A stretch of DNA of 64,000 bases from Lunularia cruciata (GCA_948567375.1 OX419760.1:22382001-22446000), one strand, 5' to 3'; positions 1 to 11,639 are shown, counted from the first letter of the stretch. The notes: generated from the sequence alone by a model not told the origin. Translations and numbers: made by a program.

Positions 1-805
1 GAGCGCTGACTGCGTTGCTTACGACCCGGTTTGTGTCCCGGTTATCATTTCTCATATAGACTCCATTTGGGGCTTAGCCCCATTCTACCTATTTTGTCTC
101 ACGGCTTCCCATCCTTCGTGTTTTCTACGCGATCGCCCTTTCCCGTTATCATTTCCGTTTGCATGTTCTAAAGGTGAAAGGTCCAGACCCTGCTTCCGCA
201 CGCAGGGTCCTTATTGATATTGATGCAGTCGGCCAGATTTATATCTCAAATGACGGAAAGAGTGTGGTACTTCCCCACCGTAGTGTAATCTATAGAATTG
301 AGCTGAGGTGAGCTCTGGACAGGGAAAGTAACAGGGAGGAGGAGGCCTTTGAGTTCCGGTCTGTACGTTGACATAGTCAAAACGTACGACCGAAACTGCA
401 ACCTTAAGAATGGAACTTGTCAACGTGTAATCCGAATCATATCCATACTTTAATTCATGATCTTTAAGAGGATCACCCAATCTCCGGCCGTGTCGGCCTT
501 TACTATTCCCCTGCCCCGGAGATCCAACTGAAGCACGATCTTTCTGTTGATTTGCCAACTACGCTACAACTAACTACGCTTTTTATTTTTAATCAGCCAT
601 GGATGTGCGCAGGATCAATCGTGACATATGCGACAGCAAACTTACCGACATATCTCACCAGATTGGCCCTGTCAGGCTTCGAATAAGCTTTGCGGAAACT
701 AACATTTGAAACTGATGGCATTCAAGAGAAATAGGTAAAGATTTGCTCGGATGTTACAAGCCAGTGCGGTCCATTCTTCCAAAGAAACTGACTCCACTGC
801 TGAAC
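1..805. other. 3' flank of the chitinase gene, no supported gene
   Basis: I see no gene I can support here. A 115-codon open frame on the minus strand (211-558) opens with TTG, has no ATG near its start and resembles no family I know. The GC content is like that of the two host genes and unlike the AT-rich repeats further right, so this is probably host intergenic DNA. Confidence 0.5.
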
Positions 806-811
806 TTTATT
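806..811 (-). terminator. candidate poly(A) signal of the chitinase gene
   Basis: AATAAA on the minus strand, about 217 bases downstream of the chitinase stop codon. It is the canonical hexamer at a plausible 3' UTR distance. No transcript evidence is available. Confidence 0.45.
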
Positions 812-1027
812 GTAGCAATGTCAACTTTTAACAACCACAAGGACAATCAAAGTTTCTCTAGCTGTAGGGAAGCTTTGACATGACATGTCCGGTTCCTTTC
901 CTGGTCGAGATAAAGCTGATCAAAGGCTCGGACTGGGTTTACCAGTCCTCATCACAAATTTCAGTAATCTTCAATATTCATGATCAACTAAATCGTTAAA
1001 TTTCTTTGTACTGGCTTCAGTTGAAAG

Positions 1028-2329
1028 TCACCCGTAAGGTGTCATTTTGTCACAATTCAGATAAGGACCATCGAAGGTCTTCAGTAAAGCGGTGCGCTCC
1101 TTAAAGTATGTAACACGGTTAGTGGCCTGCTGTGTGACCTTCCCACATTCAATTCCTCCGTTTATAATCAGAATGGTCATGCCAAATCCGGGATACCTGC
1201 CAGCTTTCTTATCTGCCTGGCTTGGCTTCCACTTCCCGACCAGAACATCATGAACTGAGGGAATACCACCTTCGCGTTTCTTGGTCCAGAACCAAAGAGC
1301 AGTTTTGAAGGCTAGGACGGGATCCTGAGCAACGAGATCCGGCTGTGCCAAAATATCAGTGCCGATATCTTTCGCTGCGGGACCGTAGTTGAAGTTCCTG
1401 AAAGCGTAGACATGTCAGTTAATATTGTTTCCGTAGAATATTGACTTCAAGACTCAAATTAAACATGGCACACTCCTTTTCGGCAGGGTAAAAAGCGAAT
1501 CGACGGAAATAGTTTCCTTGAAGCGAATGCAGAATGGGAACTCTCAGTTACAATTAAGGGAAAGCGGTCCCCATACTCCCTACAGAGTACGGCTTGGAAC
1601 GACAGAAATTACTTTAGTATTCACTATGGACAGATTTATCAAGCAACCGAAATTTGTGCTCACCAGCTTAGCTGAATTGGGCCGCGTCCGAAGTACTTCT
1701 GTCCTGGAGCACACGGGTATTGGGTGTCTGTGGTATCGCAGTAAGTGTTGGACTGATCAATTTCCCTTATGTATACCAGCCCTGTATTGGCAAATCAGTT
1801 AGTCAGAGGAGTTAGGCGTGCAAGGAGAATCACAATGTACAAGCAGTCGGATTGGAGATGTGGATATAAACTGTAAGTTGTTTGCCAAAGTAAGGCTGAT
1901 GTGTTCACCTGCAGTTTCCTGTTGTAGGTGGGCGGCGAATGCAGCTATCTCTCTCAACCGTACTAATTTCGGCCCTTCAGTTCCAAATTTCTTGAACTGG
2001 TTGCCAGCCAAAATCAGTGCATTGTAGGTGTAGAACCTGTTCCGATCTGGAAATAGCGTTTCGAATAGTGATTCACTCAAGACCTTGTCCAGCCCACTCG
2101 TGCTCACGGCTGGGGGACTAGGTGGTGCAGGTGGAGCACCACATTGAGACTGGCACCCAGTACCACAGTAATCACTGGTGGTACCGCAGAATCCAAATTG
2201 ACTGCAACAAAGACCGTCGCTACACAAAGTGTCATTCACATCCCTGCCGCAGGTTTGAGCTACTGCAGAATGCAGCGTAGATACAACTAGTACTAGCAAG
2301 GCCACCCATGTCGTTAGGCGTTTCCCCAT
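1028..2329 (-). CDS. hevein-domain GH19 chitinase, three exons
   Basis: Secreted endochitinase, 302 residues, that would cut chitin in the cell wall or apoplast during defence. Exons on the minus strand: 2329-1909, 1781-1664, 1397-1028. Introns are GT-AG, and the frame is continuous across both. The ATG at 2329 is the first in frame; the open frame extends upstream only from a TTG. Residues 1-24 form a signal peptide with a hydrophobic core (WVALLVLVV). A CBM18 hevein domain with eight cysteines follows (about 25-65), then a Pro/Ser linker (APPAPPSPP), then a GH19 domain shaped like class IV. Visible GH19 marks: the QQET segment with Glu138, the FGRGPIQLSW block ending at residue 180, NFNYGP, ALWFW and IINGGIECG. 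Oddities: the usual His before the catalytic Glu is Gln, and a Cys normally present just downstream (FCYI-type) is Val-Tyr-Ile here. The family is clear; activity is less certain. Confidence 0.93.
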
Positions 2330-2488
2330 TTGAGCGCTATGGTCGTTCAACTCGTTGGAGTTCTTATAATTGAGCTCTCCTGCTCGACCTGACTTCACCA
2401 ATGTAACTTATAAAATTGCCTGCTGCCCTTCTTGTTGCAAAAGGTCGTATAATGCTTTGCATGGAAATCAGAGAAGGGCAGCAGCAGC

Positions 2489-2495
2489 ATATATA
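2489..2495 (-). promoter_or_regulatory. candidate TATA box for the chitinase gene
   Basis: TATATAT on the minus strand in the context TGTATATATGC, about 160 bases before the ATG. Transcription would start near 2460, giving a 5' UTR of about 130 bases. Position and sequence fit; nothing else supports it. Confidence 0.45.
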
Positions 2496-4089
2496 CAAAG
2501 TTTGCGAGCATGTTCGGTTCTCCTCGCATCTGTGCACTGCTACTCGGACTTCCTTCTCTTTCTTCCTAGCTTTGTGCCAGTCAACACTGAGTGCTCATGA
2601 GGACCTACAGCTGACCTTCAGCCGGGTCTTACTCGTTCCCAGGATCACGACTCGGGCTAATCCTCCTGCTCCTTCTAGTGCGCTTCCCCCTCGCCCTCTC
2701 TGGGCTCCTATCTCCAGGCGAGGAGCTGCAGGGAATTCTCTTCAGAGCGTGAGGCCACCACAAGTTTAGAACCCGTCGAACGACCTCCTTCATTCACATC
2801 CGACTGAAACTCTTCTCGACCCCCGTGTCCACCCACGTCTTTAAAGCTTAACGAGCCCACAACCTTTCGCTTTCTAATCAATTAAACCAGGACTTCCAGA
2901 ATTCTCTATATATCTGATGAATATTAAACCGCTACCGGCTTAAAGCTCTTTGCAAGGAGGGAATACTGGTGACTATCTCTGTGTACTGAACATTCCACTC
3001 TTTTCTGATGAACTTTAGTTAGCAGAAAGATATGTGGGTTAGACCAGTCATATGTTTTAACCAATCGCAGGACTTGTGAACTAGTGTATAGCGCAGAGAG
3101 GAGACACGTTGTCATATCGTTAGTAGCTAGCATTGACCCCAAGAAGCTTATATGGAGATACATTAGCAGGATACGTAATCTGGGCAAGAAAGGATGTTGA
3201 AATTGTGAAGAATCTTACACCTGGAGAGCTAAGCCCAGGTAAAGCGACATTACCTCGAGACGGCGGCACTGTTTCCTGGAGGGAAATTGACTTAGGTTCA
3301 AGTCAATCAACAATTAAAAGTTGGGCGAACTCAAGTATCGAATTTCTTCGAGAACCACCGACAAATGGTGATCTTAAGTCGGCTGCTTTAAGTCTGCTGA
3401 TGAGCGATCCCATGAACGGGAGGAGAGGAGAAACGGGAGGGAGAAATGGGGAGAGAATATTCTAGAGTGTTAGAGAGCTTATCCGCTTACCTCACCTGAG
3501 TGAATAGTCTATTTAGTCCGACTTTCAATTTTGGTTCCATTTGTGCCTAGATTGAAGGCTATGATAATTGAGCAGAAAGTTATGAGTATTTCACATTAAG
3601 AGAATGATTACTTCACATTGAGAGCGGTGTGTTGGAGAATTTTCATTTCTAATCTCTTGGTATTCACTTGAGTTGCATGATAATTTAGTTCTAAAATGAG
3701 ATGGAAATTGAAAATTATAGAAGTTTATATTTTCAGGGTTTGGAGAGATGGTATTTCCTCATGTGAGTTGGGATGTGAGGGGAAGTGGTTTTGTAAGCAT
3801 GTGGAGATATCGAGAGGAGCATAATGTAATACAATCATTATTCTTGTGCTAGCCATGGCTATACTTCCCATGTGGGTGTGTTATTGGCGCCTTACCTTGC
3901 CAAGGGTAAAGACCCATGTGTGAAGGATGCACAAGGATTATGATTGGATCACTTGGGAAGCTCATGTGAGGCAAGTGATCACATAGACAGCAATGACACT
4001 CAAGATTACATATGTTTCTTCTATCCTTTCCTTGACCGTTCTAAGGATACCTATCGAGTCATGACAGTGGTTAGCATCTCAAGCGTGTT
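2496..4089. other. upstream flank of the chitinase gene, no supported gene
   Basis: Intergenic. The 110-codon open frame at 3133-3465 (plus) opens with TTG and has no ATG near its start. From about 3,480 the base composition becomes AT-rich. The last few hundred bases may already belong to the decayed 5' part of the LINE that is recognisable from 4,090. Confidence 0.4.
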
Positions 4090-4283
4090 GTATTTTGGGG
4101 TTATTTGAGACTGATTTTCCATGTCCACATCTATTCCATATGCTACCCCGTACACTCCATGATGAGTTTAGAAAAGCTTTTTGTCTACCACTTGATTGTT
4201 TGGCATGTGATCCCTTGGATGAGTTAGCATGGTTCTTATTCCTCTTACTCCTTCGATGGTTCCTTCATTATGCTAAAGGGGGA
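4090..4283 (+). mobile_element. LINE 1, 5' fragment of the RT polyprotein
   Basis: Decayed non-LTR retrotransposon coding sequence. The translation (DPLDELAW, FLFLLLLRW, then AKGG) resembles the segment upstream of the RT domain in plant LINE polyproteins of this type. The frame breaks at the start of element A1 and resumes at 27,334 with GC-RHREVVARF, so the Lys-Gly-Gly-Cys run reads across the gap. The true 5' end was not found. Confidence 0.6.
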
Positions 4284-4726
4284 TGTCATACCATTTGTAG
4301 CATTGTACCTAGATTGCTCGGACTCTAGAGTAGTGGTGTTGTTAGTCGGAAGTATTTTGGCAGTTACTCATAGACTACTTATGACGGTCAGATTTCATGT
4401 TTGGTGTATTGACTACATGGTGGGGCCTACTGTCACTTGCACCATTTGCACCGTCGGGTGTGCTATCAGCAAGACCATTAGGGTTAGAGACCTAGGTCAA
4501 GATCAAGGGGTATGCTTTTGAAGTGCAACTCCAGAGAGCTCACTTCTCTAATCTTGAGCGTTTGTGTTCCTGGCTATGGTGGACAAAGGCCAACGAGCAG
4601 CACCTGAAGTCTCTTAGGTAGAGTGGGTGTGGCTTGATTGTAATTAGTGCCCAATTGTTGGCAGATTATTGAGTGATAGGTCAAGTAGATGATTAAGTGT
4701 GATTTGAGTTGTGAACAAATTGATTA
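4284..4726 (+). repeat. A1 left terminal repeat (segment M)
   Basis: Begins TGTCATACC and ends ATTACA. It matches 26,796-27,226 at the right end of A1, 31,887-32,336 in the second cluster, and the minus-strand repeat within 33,396-33,947. Unlike the right end, it lacks the roughly 110-bp segment R on either side. The purine run AAAGGGGGA just before it belongs to the LINE target, so it should not be read as this element's polypurine tract. Confidence 0.65.
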
Positions 4727-6050
4727 CATTAGAGAAGTGAAGTCAAAGGGAAATTGGGTGCAAGTGGTATCTCCAAGACTTATCAATCGTTGGTAGCTCA
4801 ATCGTTGTTCAAATTTGTATTGAGATGGATCGTGTGTAGATGCTCTTTTGAGTTGATGCAAATTTGGTAGTGAAGCAGACACTGTGTGGAACCGTTGGCC
4901 AAATTTCCCTCAAAAGAGAATGAATTTCAAATAATGGTGTTCGTTTTGAGCTTAGGAGGTGAAAGCAAGATCAATTTAGTGCAAATTGAGCTTGAAGTGC
5001 AACATTGAAGGTAGAGTTGTGAACCCACTCCCATGAATTTGTGATTTGGAGAATCTCATCCTTCTAATTTGACCTTAGTGGAGATTTAGTGGAGGATTTG
5101 GTAATCAGCCAACTCTAGGGATTTATGTTAGATTTTACATCAAATTTTGGTTTGAGTTGGAGGAGGTTTGCCAGATTTGGAGAGAGTTCAAAGTGGCAAG
5201 AAGAAAAGCTTCTTCTGGGTGTTTAGAGGCTTTGAGGCATATGGCTATGGGCTATGAGAGGCTACAAAGGCCTAGAAGGACCAACAAGCTAGCTTGTTGG
5301 CGTGAGGTTAGTTAGTTTATAGTTTTTGGTCATTTTTTTAGACTACAAAGGCTAGAAGGACCAGCAAGCCAATTTGTTGGCATGAGGCCAGCTAGTTTAG
5401 AGTAGTTTTTGGTCATTGTTTGGCAAAATCTATCCATCTTGCTAGATTTTGCGCAATAGGGTTTGAATCCTAGATCTCTAGACTGATGCACTAACCAACT
5501 GGTCCACCTTCTTTTGTTGTCCTAGTGATTGTTCCACTAATATCTATACACCTTTAGCTTTGGCTAGGAGAGACAATTTGATGTTATTCTTGGTGATCCT
5601 AGTAGCTTAGGAAGTAGACAACTCCTATTATGTTGAATGCCAAATGGTGGTAGAGTCAGTCCAATGTTGAGTAAAGAGATGGAGTGTTTTCATTTAGATT
5701 TTTTATGATTGGACCTCCATTCTTGGCTTCCTATTTGTGCACCATGTTTGTGTGAGGTGCCTTGACTTTAGAGCATTGGTGTTTTGGTGTGTTCTCAATA
5801 GTGAGACTAGAGTGATGAATAGTTAGACTACCTAAGTTTCTCTTTGGTGAGACAAGAAGTGTTGATCTACATACCATGAGAGTGCGTGCGTGTTGTAATG
5901 TTAGGTTATAGGTTGCCCTTTATCCTAGTGTAGTTTTTGTTGAACTACATTAGTGGGTGATGTTTGGTTGGTAGTGTTAGCACTTGATGGTGATTCTTGG
6001 TGGGGTATTAACGGTGGTTGCAGTTTACAATTTCTAGTTACTTTGTCACA
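4727..6050 (+). other. A1 leader
   Basis: About 1.3 kb between the left repeat and the likely gag start, with no long open frame. Related leader sequence occurs at 32,337-32,555 and 41,601-42,950. I could not place a tRNA primer-binding site after the repeat. Confidence 0.5.
5257..5419 (+). repeat. 78-bp tandem duplication in the A1 leader
   Basis: Two diverged copies of about 78 bp (about 5257-5334 and 5341-5419), each running from CTACAAAGG to TTTTTGGTCATT. The equivalent leader in the second cluster, near 41,910-42,000, has one copy, so the duplication is specific to A1. Confidence 0.7.
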
Positions 6051-7440
6051 ATGGAGTTCTTTGGGGATTCTAGAGGAGATAGCATTGCAGTATGAAATGG
6101 GTTTACTCGGAGTGGTGTTAGATATCATCTTGCATCTCAAGTCCCAATGAGAGAGGAGATTTACTCTAAGTTGGAATTTTTCCCAAGAGTTGATCTAGTT
6201 GTGAGTGCACTTGGTGTGTCCGCACCATTGTTGTGGGACATGGACAAGATTTGTGGGCTCTCCAAAGGCCCCAAGCATTACTCTAGTACAATGGGTACCA
6301 TTGAGTTGGATGACTTCATCCAAGAGTTTGATAGTTGGTGTGATCTATAGCAGATGTGGAACTCGGCTTTGTTCACACCCTTCGTGGCATGGAAGGGGTT
6401 GTTTCAACACATAGAAGGTCCACCAATGGACGACTATCATGCGTTCAAGAGAGCTCACTTGGAGGAGATTGATCTATGGAGACAGTAATAGTCTCCAAAC
6501 TATGTCTCCATCACTTTAGGCTCAATTTTTAGGGGTAGATTGGCAACACCCATGAGTTCTAGCTCTAGTAGTATCGGTGAATTTATTGGAGATGGTGCTA
6601 CTACAAGTGGAGGTACCACTACAAGAGGTGGTGTAGTATCCCATGGTGGAGTTCTTCCAATGTTTGAGGCAAACCTACCAAGGAGTGCAGACTAACAAGT
6701 TGAGGAGCTTGCAAGAGTTCCAATGGACTGTTGGAGAGAGCATATTTGAAGCATACACTCGCATAAGATGGCTGATCAGTTTTACTCAAGGAGTTACTGA
6801 GGTCTAAGTAGTCTTGTTTTGGTATGGGATACTAGATAAGAAGTTGCAATGTAAAGACTGTGATGCTACATTGTTACAAGCTACTTTTTCTACTTTGGTA
6901 AGTGGTCTTTATTTGAGCAAATTGGGCTCAAAATGGTGGAGGAGAGAGTGATGAAATTTGGATTTGGTAAGGAGAACTCATACACAATTGTTACTTCTTC
7001 CAGAGTGTAGTAGAGTACACCATGCCATGTTGGTTTTTTAGGACAAGGTGGACAGCTCAGATCTTATGGAGTGAGTGGATGGCCTAGTGTAGCTAGACCT
7101 TTACCTTCATTTTTGGGTTAGTAGTAACCAATGAGTGGTGGTGTTGCTTGTTGGACTTGTGGTGGACCTCACCACATGAGAGAGTGCACTTAGGGCAATG
7201 GACCTAATACCTCTAGTGCATCTCAGCCAACATAAAGATAATGTAACCATTGCCACAAATTTGGTCACTCTAGTGATTGATGCTTTGACCTACACTCAAA
7301 GTTACAATGTTGCAAGAGTGCTATGGCAAGTAATAAAGGAGCTCCAATTCATGGAGGACAAGGTGGTAGAGGTGGTGGTAGAGGATCCACACTTGGTAGG
7401 ACTGCAATACCTGCTCTTACTTTTGATATAGCCATGGCTA
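6051..7440 (+). pseudogene. A1 gag with two zinc knuckles
   Basis: Nucleocapsid and capsid part of the polyprotein, now broken. The likely start is the ATG at 6051 (MEFFGDSRGD). Capsid-like sequence includes ELDDFIQEFDSW and FTPFVAWKG. Near 7,150-7,190 lies CWTCGGPHHMREC and near 7,240-7,290 a C-x2-C-x4-H-x4-C knuckle beginning CNHCHKFGH; the last spacer residue before its final Cys is now TGA. These knuckles normally bind the element's RNA for packaging. A glycine-rich tail and a sequence rich in Glu and Gln (IEQLEQRL) follow. Stops are scattered through the frame. Confidence 0.75.
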
Positions 7441-7779
7441 CCTAGATTGAGCAATTGGAGCAAAGATTGGCTAGCATAGTCATAGCTCAGAGGAGATCAG
7501 ATTCAGGTGTTGAGACTTCCACCTCATATGTTGGTGATAGAGATGTCTTGGACTTCATGTGTGGAGCAGCATAGGTGGATGCATCTATCATAATGACTAG
7601 GAGTGCAGTACATGCTCCAAAGCCTAGAGGAGCATTAGTGGAGTTGGACCCACAAAGAGGAGAGGCTGATAGACATATCAAACTTTCCCAGTCAGGTTTA
7701 TGGTAGGCAACAACAGCTAAATTGGAGGAGTAGCCAGCCTTGAGCAAGTGCGGTTTACACCTAGAGTTATCTTATTGGA

Positions 7780-8200
7780 TAACCAAAGGGGGATTTTTTG
7801 TTTTTTGGGACCTTTATGGAAGGTCTATACACCATAGAAGGTCTTACTAGACTTTGGTGTGCAGCTCTTTATGTCGGGGAAGGTTGTAGTTGTTGGTCTG
7901 GAGTTAAGGAAGACCGATGTAGAGAGGTGTCCATTTCAGATCCAGACATCTCTAGGGCTGGTTCTACATAGTACATCACATGTGGAAAGCTTGTTGTTAT
8001 GATTCAGCCTGGTCATCCAATTGATAGCTCTATGGTGAGAGCTCAGGCCATTGCAACAATAGTTGAGTTATATGATGTGCTAGTTTGTGGAGCATTATTA
8101 TACCCCATGGGTTTCAATATTGAGTATCAGGAGGATGCAGCCTCCTATAGACAAGTTGGCAATCAGGTGAGGAATAAGTATGTCACCTACTAGTACGCTT
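7780..8200 (+). pseudogene. A1 aspartic protease
   Basis: Retroviral-type protease that would process the polyprotein. The active-site region reads VLLDFGVQL, with the catalytic Asp at 7850-7852; the usual Asp-Ser/Thr-Gly triplet is Asp-Phe-Gly here. Downstream, the conserved block YDVLVCGALLYPMGF (about 8,070-8,115) is well kept. Several stops interrupt it, and related sequence occurs in A2 near 39,200. Confidence 0.65.
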
Positions 8201-8544
8201 TAGAGTGGTAGTCTTGGCTCAGTATAGTTTGAGACCATGGCGGCATTAGTTTGAGCTTTCAGTGGTTTTGCTACTTGGCCTAGTGACTTATTGGAAGAGA
8301 ATGCCCATGCAAAGGATACTCCATTACTAGAGGAAATCACTCAAATTTGATACATGAGTGGGATCATTCCACCCACCTTGGATTTTCCATGGTGGAGTTC
8401 AGAGGAGACATTGCAACAACATGCGCATCAGTTGGTGCAACATGCTTGGAGTGGAGCCTTTGTACCACCAGAGGCCAAGGTGAGGATGAGCCTTTGGAGT
8501 TGATTACCTTGACTCCTTTGGACATCACACTCATTGCTTGGTAA

Positions 8545-9642
8545 TATCCAATAGATGAAGTATGTATATTGGAGTTATTTGGTGAGATTAGCATTGGACT
8601 AGTTGCAATACTACAAGTGGATATACAAGTATAGAGGTACTTGTATATAGAGAGAGATGAGACTACTAGACAAGTCTCTCTATATCATGTGGCACACTTG
8701 GCCTATTGGTGTCTTGAGTTATTATCATTGTCATTAATCAAGGGTTACTAAAATACCCTACCAACAAACATTCCCTTGTTGGTGGCACACGATCTAGAGA
8801 GACATGGTCCTATTCATTTGGTGATTTCCAGATGGCCATGTTAGAGATATACATGTGTTGGCCAAGGTCTAGGTCTTTAGGATCTCCATTCTGGTGTGTT
8901 TGGGAGATGTTACATATACTACAACATCTCCAAGTTCATTAGTCTATTTCACCAGCTTACATTTTAGAGAACATTCCTTTGATGGGTGATTCTTGCACCT
9001 AAGGTGGTGGCAAGTACACATTAGGTCCATTCTTGGATGGGACTTGCCATGTTGTTGGATGCAACTTGAGTGGGATCACAAGCTCATCATCTTTGTCTTT
9101 AGTGGACAAACCTCTTACTCAAAGAGGTTCTACAACGTGCTTATGATGGGATTCAACAACTAGACCACCTCACTATTAATGACATCCTAGATATTGAGCT
9201 TCAAATCATATGACGGTAGTGGTTGATAGGTCACCTATGGTAGTGTTGAACCTAGTTGGATAGCCTTGAGCTACTTTTCCCACACTTATGAGTTTCTTAG
9301 GCTCTCCCATAAATTTCAAGAGGGAGGTCTTCGACTTGATTGAGACTCATAATTATAGTAGTTGGTACACCTCAATGTCGATGAGAGAGAGCAAAAATTG
9401 GGCTTTGCACTGGTATTATCGTTATTCCAATAGTATCAGAGGCATCTAGGAGTAAGATGTTAGGTCAGGCTATGGACCTTAATTTTTTGACCCGGATTGT
9501 AAGCCTTGGCTTGGCAGAGCAACATAGGATGCGCTTGATAGCCATCACCACTTGGACACTTGTGAGCTCTATGCCTATTGATACAATTCAGGCACATGTT
9601 GGGAGCAATGGACCGAGTGGACAAGCTATTCTTGGGACATAA
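8545..9642 (+). pseudogene. A1 cytosine-5 DNA methyltransferase domain
   Basis: Embedded between protease and reverse transcriptase. It would transfer a methyl group from S-adenosylmethionine to cytosine in DNA. Motif I, LELFGEISIGL (8569-8601), is the SAM-binding loop. Motif II is YIERDE (8644-8661). The motif IV block reads GPIHLVISRWPC at 8806-8841 and holds the catalytic Cys; the next codon, normally Gln or Asn, is TAG. Motif VI ILEN (8961-8972) lies in another frame after an indel near 8,895. A motif VIII-like block with WTNLL is at 9073-9117, back in the first frame. Motif X, KMLGQAMDLN with LTRIVSLGLAEQ, starts near 9,454. The order I-IV-VI-VIII-X is canonical, so it is not the rearranged DRM type. 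The GP-x-x-LVI run before Pro-Cys recalls DNMT3-like enzymes. At least three stops and one frameshift disable it. The same domain sits at the same place in A2. Confidence 0.87.
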
Positions 9643-10080
9643 CCATTGGCTACTAGAGAGAGTGGTCTACTTGGAGTCCATCCATGTGAGCATGGTCTAC
9701 TTTAGCATGGTCTAAACACCCTTGGTCTACTTGGGATGTAGCTAGAGGACATATGGAGCTTGCAGCCAGAGTGGTGGGAGATTTTCACATGGAGATTGGG
9801 AGCTCTAGTGGTTCAAGGCATGATACAACTACTCCCAAGGACCTAATGTAGCAACTAGTCAGTACGTCTTCCACTCCTATATTAGTTATAGAGGATTACT
9901 TGGGAGCCAAATCTATGACCCAAGCTTACAAGAGAGGAAAGATAGAGAGTTTGGTGGTTCTTGAGGAGCTACACAAGTTGTTTTGCCTTCAATATGAAGG
10001 TTTTGGGTGCTCTGAAAGGACCTAGTATTTGGATTGAGTTAACTAGCAATACACTAATTTTCTTATGTCCTTATCAATGT
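9643..10080 (+). other. A1 linker between methyltransferase and reverse transcriptase
   Basis: No recognised domain. It contains short near-repeats of GGTCTACTTGGG type (about 9,660-9,745), also present in A2 near 37,340-37,430. There they translate as repeated Gly-Leu-Leu-Gly units. Confidence 0.4.
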
Positions 10081-11320
10081 AGTGATATGGAGAGAGCATT
10101 GATTTAGAGCCAAAGTAGAGACCTTTTTGAGGTTGGTTTGGTGGAGAGTTCACATGGAGAGTATGCATCAACTAAGGTGATGCCAGCCAAGAAAGATATG
10201 CATGGTAACTAAATAGATAGGTAGATGTGTGGAGATTATCATCCTATCAACCAACAGACTAGGGTTGATCGGTATACCATCCCTACACTAGAGGAGATCT
10301 TTGATGTGATTGGGTATGCAAAGGTCTTTAGTACTTTGGATCTTTGAGTAGGATATCATCACTTGCCAATTAAGGAGGAGTGTAAGTCCAAGACAAAATT
10401 TTAGGCTATTGATCCTCATGGCAAAGATATGTCCTATCAATGGAGGTTCTTAACATTTGGGTTCAAGAACACTTATATCAAGTTCTAGAGGGTCATAAAC
10501 AGGGTCCTAGTTGGATTATATTTTGCTCAATGTTATATTGATGACAATTTTTGTCCATAACACTACTATTATGGAGCATGAGAGACATTTGTTGGAAGTG
10601 TTTGAGAGGTTGAGATCTCATGGACTCAAATTATATCCTAGGAAGTATAGATTCTTCCACAAGAAGGTTGAGTATTTGGATCACACAATCTACCCTAGAG
10701 TACTTGGTGTTCAACAGACCAAGGTAGAGGTTATTGCATGGATTCCTTGGCCTATAGATGTGAGTAGAGTGCAAGCATTCCTTGGGTTGGTAAACTTCTA
10801 TCATTGCTATGTTAGAGGATTTAGTGCCATTGTCACGGCCTTGACAAAGCTGACCAAGTTAACATAGGAGTGGTGATCGGGAGATGAGCAGGAGAGATCT
10901 TTTATAGAGCTCAAGGAAAGGTTGACATCTGCACCTATTTTGAGAAGACCAATCAGGGGACAACCATTTCAGGTTCACACGGATTGGAGTATGTTGGGGC
11001 TTGGAGCAATGCTCATCTAGCATGATGATGAGGGGAAGGAGTTTGTGGTGGCCTATGCTAGTTTCTCCAACAATTCAGCAGAAGCAAGTATAGTTCCTAT
11101 GAGAGAGAGTGCTTGGTAATAATATGTGCAATAGCATATTTACAATGTTACCTATTTGGTAACCCCTTTACTCTCATCATTGATCATCAGCAACTAAAGT
11201 TGTTGATGGAATCCAACAAGCTTTTAGGGAAGCTTGCATGATGGGCTCTAATTTTACAAGAGGATGATTTCATGATTATTCATAGACCTAGATAGACCAT
11301 GATGCAGATGGGTTGAGTAG
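10081..11320 (+). pseudogene. A1 reverse transcriptase and RNase H
   Basis: Copies element RNA into DNA and degrades the template. Visible RT blocks: MCGDYHPIN (near 10,227), IPTLEEIFD, FSTLDL, and the catalytic CYIDD (10531-10545). Directly after the second catalytic Asp the frame shifts by one and continues as HERHLLEVFERLRSHGLKL, ending in the connection block FLGLVNFYHCYV. RNase H follows with VHTDWSM and DHQQLKLLMES near 11,180-11,220, and the frame runs out near 11,320 with several TAG stops on the way. The domain is Ty3/gypsy type. Confidence 0.8.
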
Positions 11321-11639
11321 AAACCCATATCCCAACCAACAAGATCAGAATGGAGCACGTTGGTATGGTGAGACACATGAGGAGATAGTGCCAAGTTGGC
11401 ATGCATCTACCTTTCTTTGCATATTTTTTGAGGCTTTGGTGGTATTTCTTTCATTGCATAAAGGAGGATTTATTGAGGTCATAGATCTAGAGAGTGGAGA
11501 TAGTAGGACAATTCAACAAGAAATTCATGATGATCTCTTAGTGATGGACTATCTTTGCATTGGTGTTGTGGGTAGCACAATTGGAGCCAAGGAGAGAGAA
11601 TGTGTTCTTCATTGAGCTAGATGGTTTAGATTGGAGGAG

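Noticed and set aside
211-558. 115-codon minus-strand open frame
   Set aside because: It opens with TTG, has no ATG near the start, no domain and no splice context I can defend.
2330-2401. N-terminal extension of the chitinase
   Set aside because: The upstream in-frame codon at 2401 is TTG, not ATG. The ATG at 2329 starts a proper signal peptide.
3133-3465. 110-codon plus-strand open frame
   Set aside because: It opens with TTG and has no ATG near its start, no known domain and no supporting signals.
4275-4283. Purine run before the A1 left repeat taken as a polypurine tract
   Set aside because: The bases are LINE coding sequence (Lys-Gly-Gly) that reappears at 27,334, so they are target sequence.
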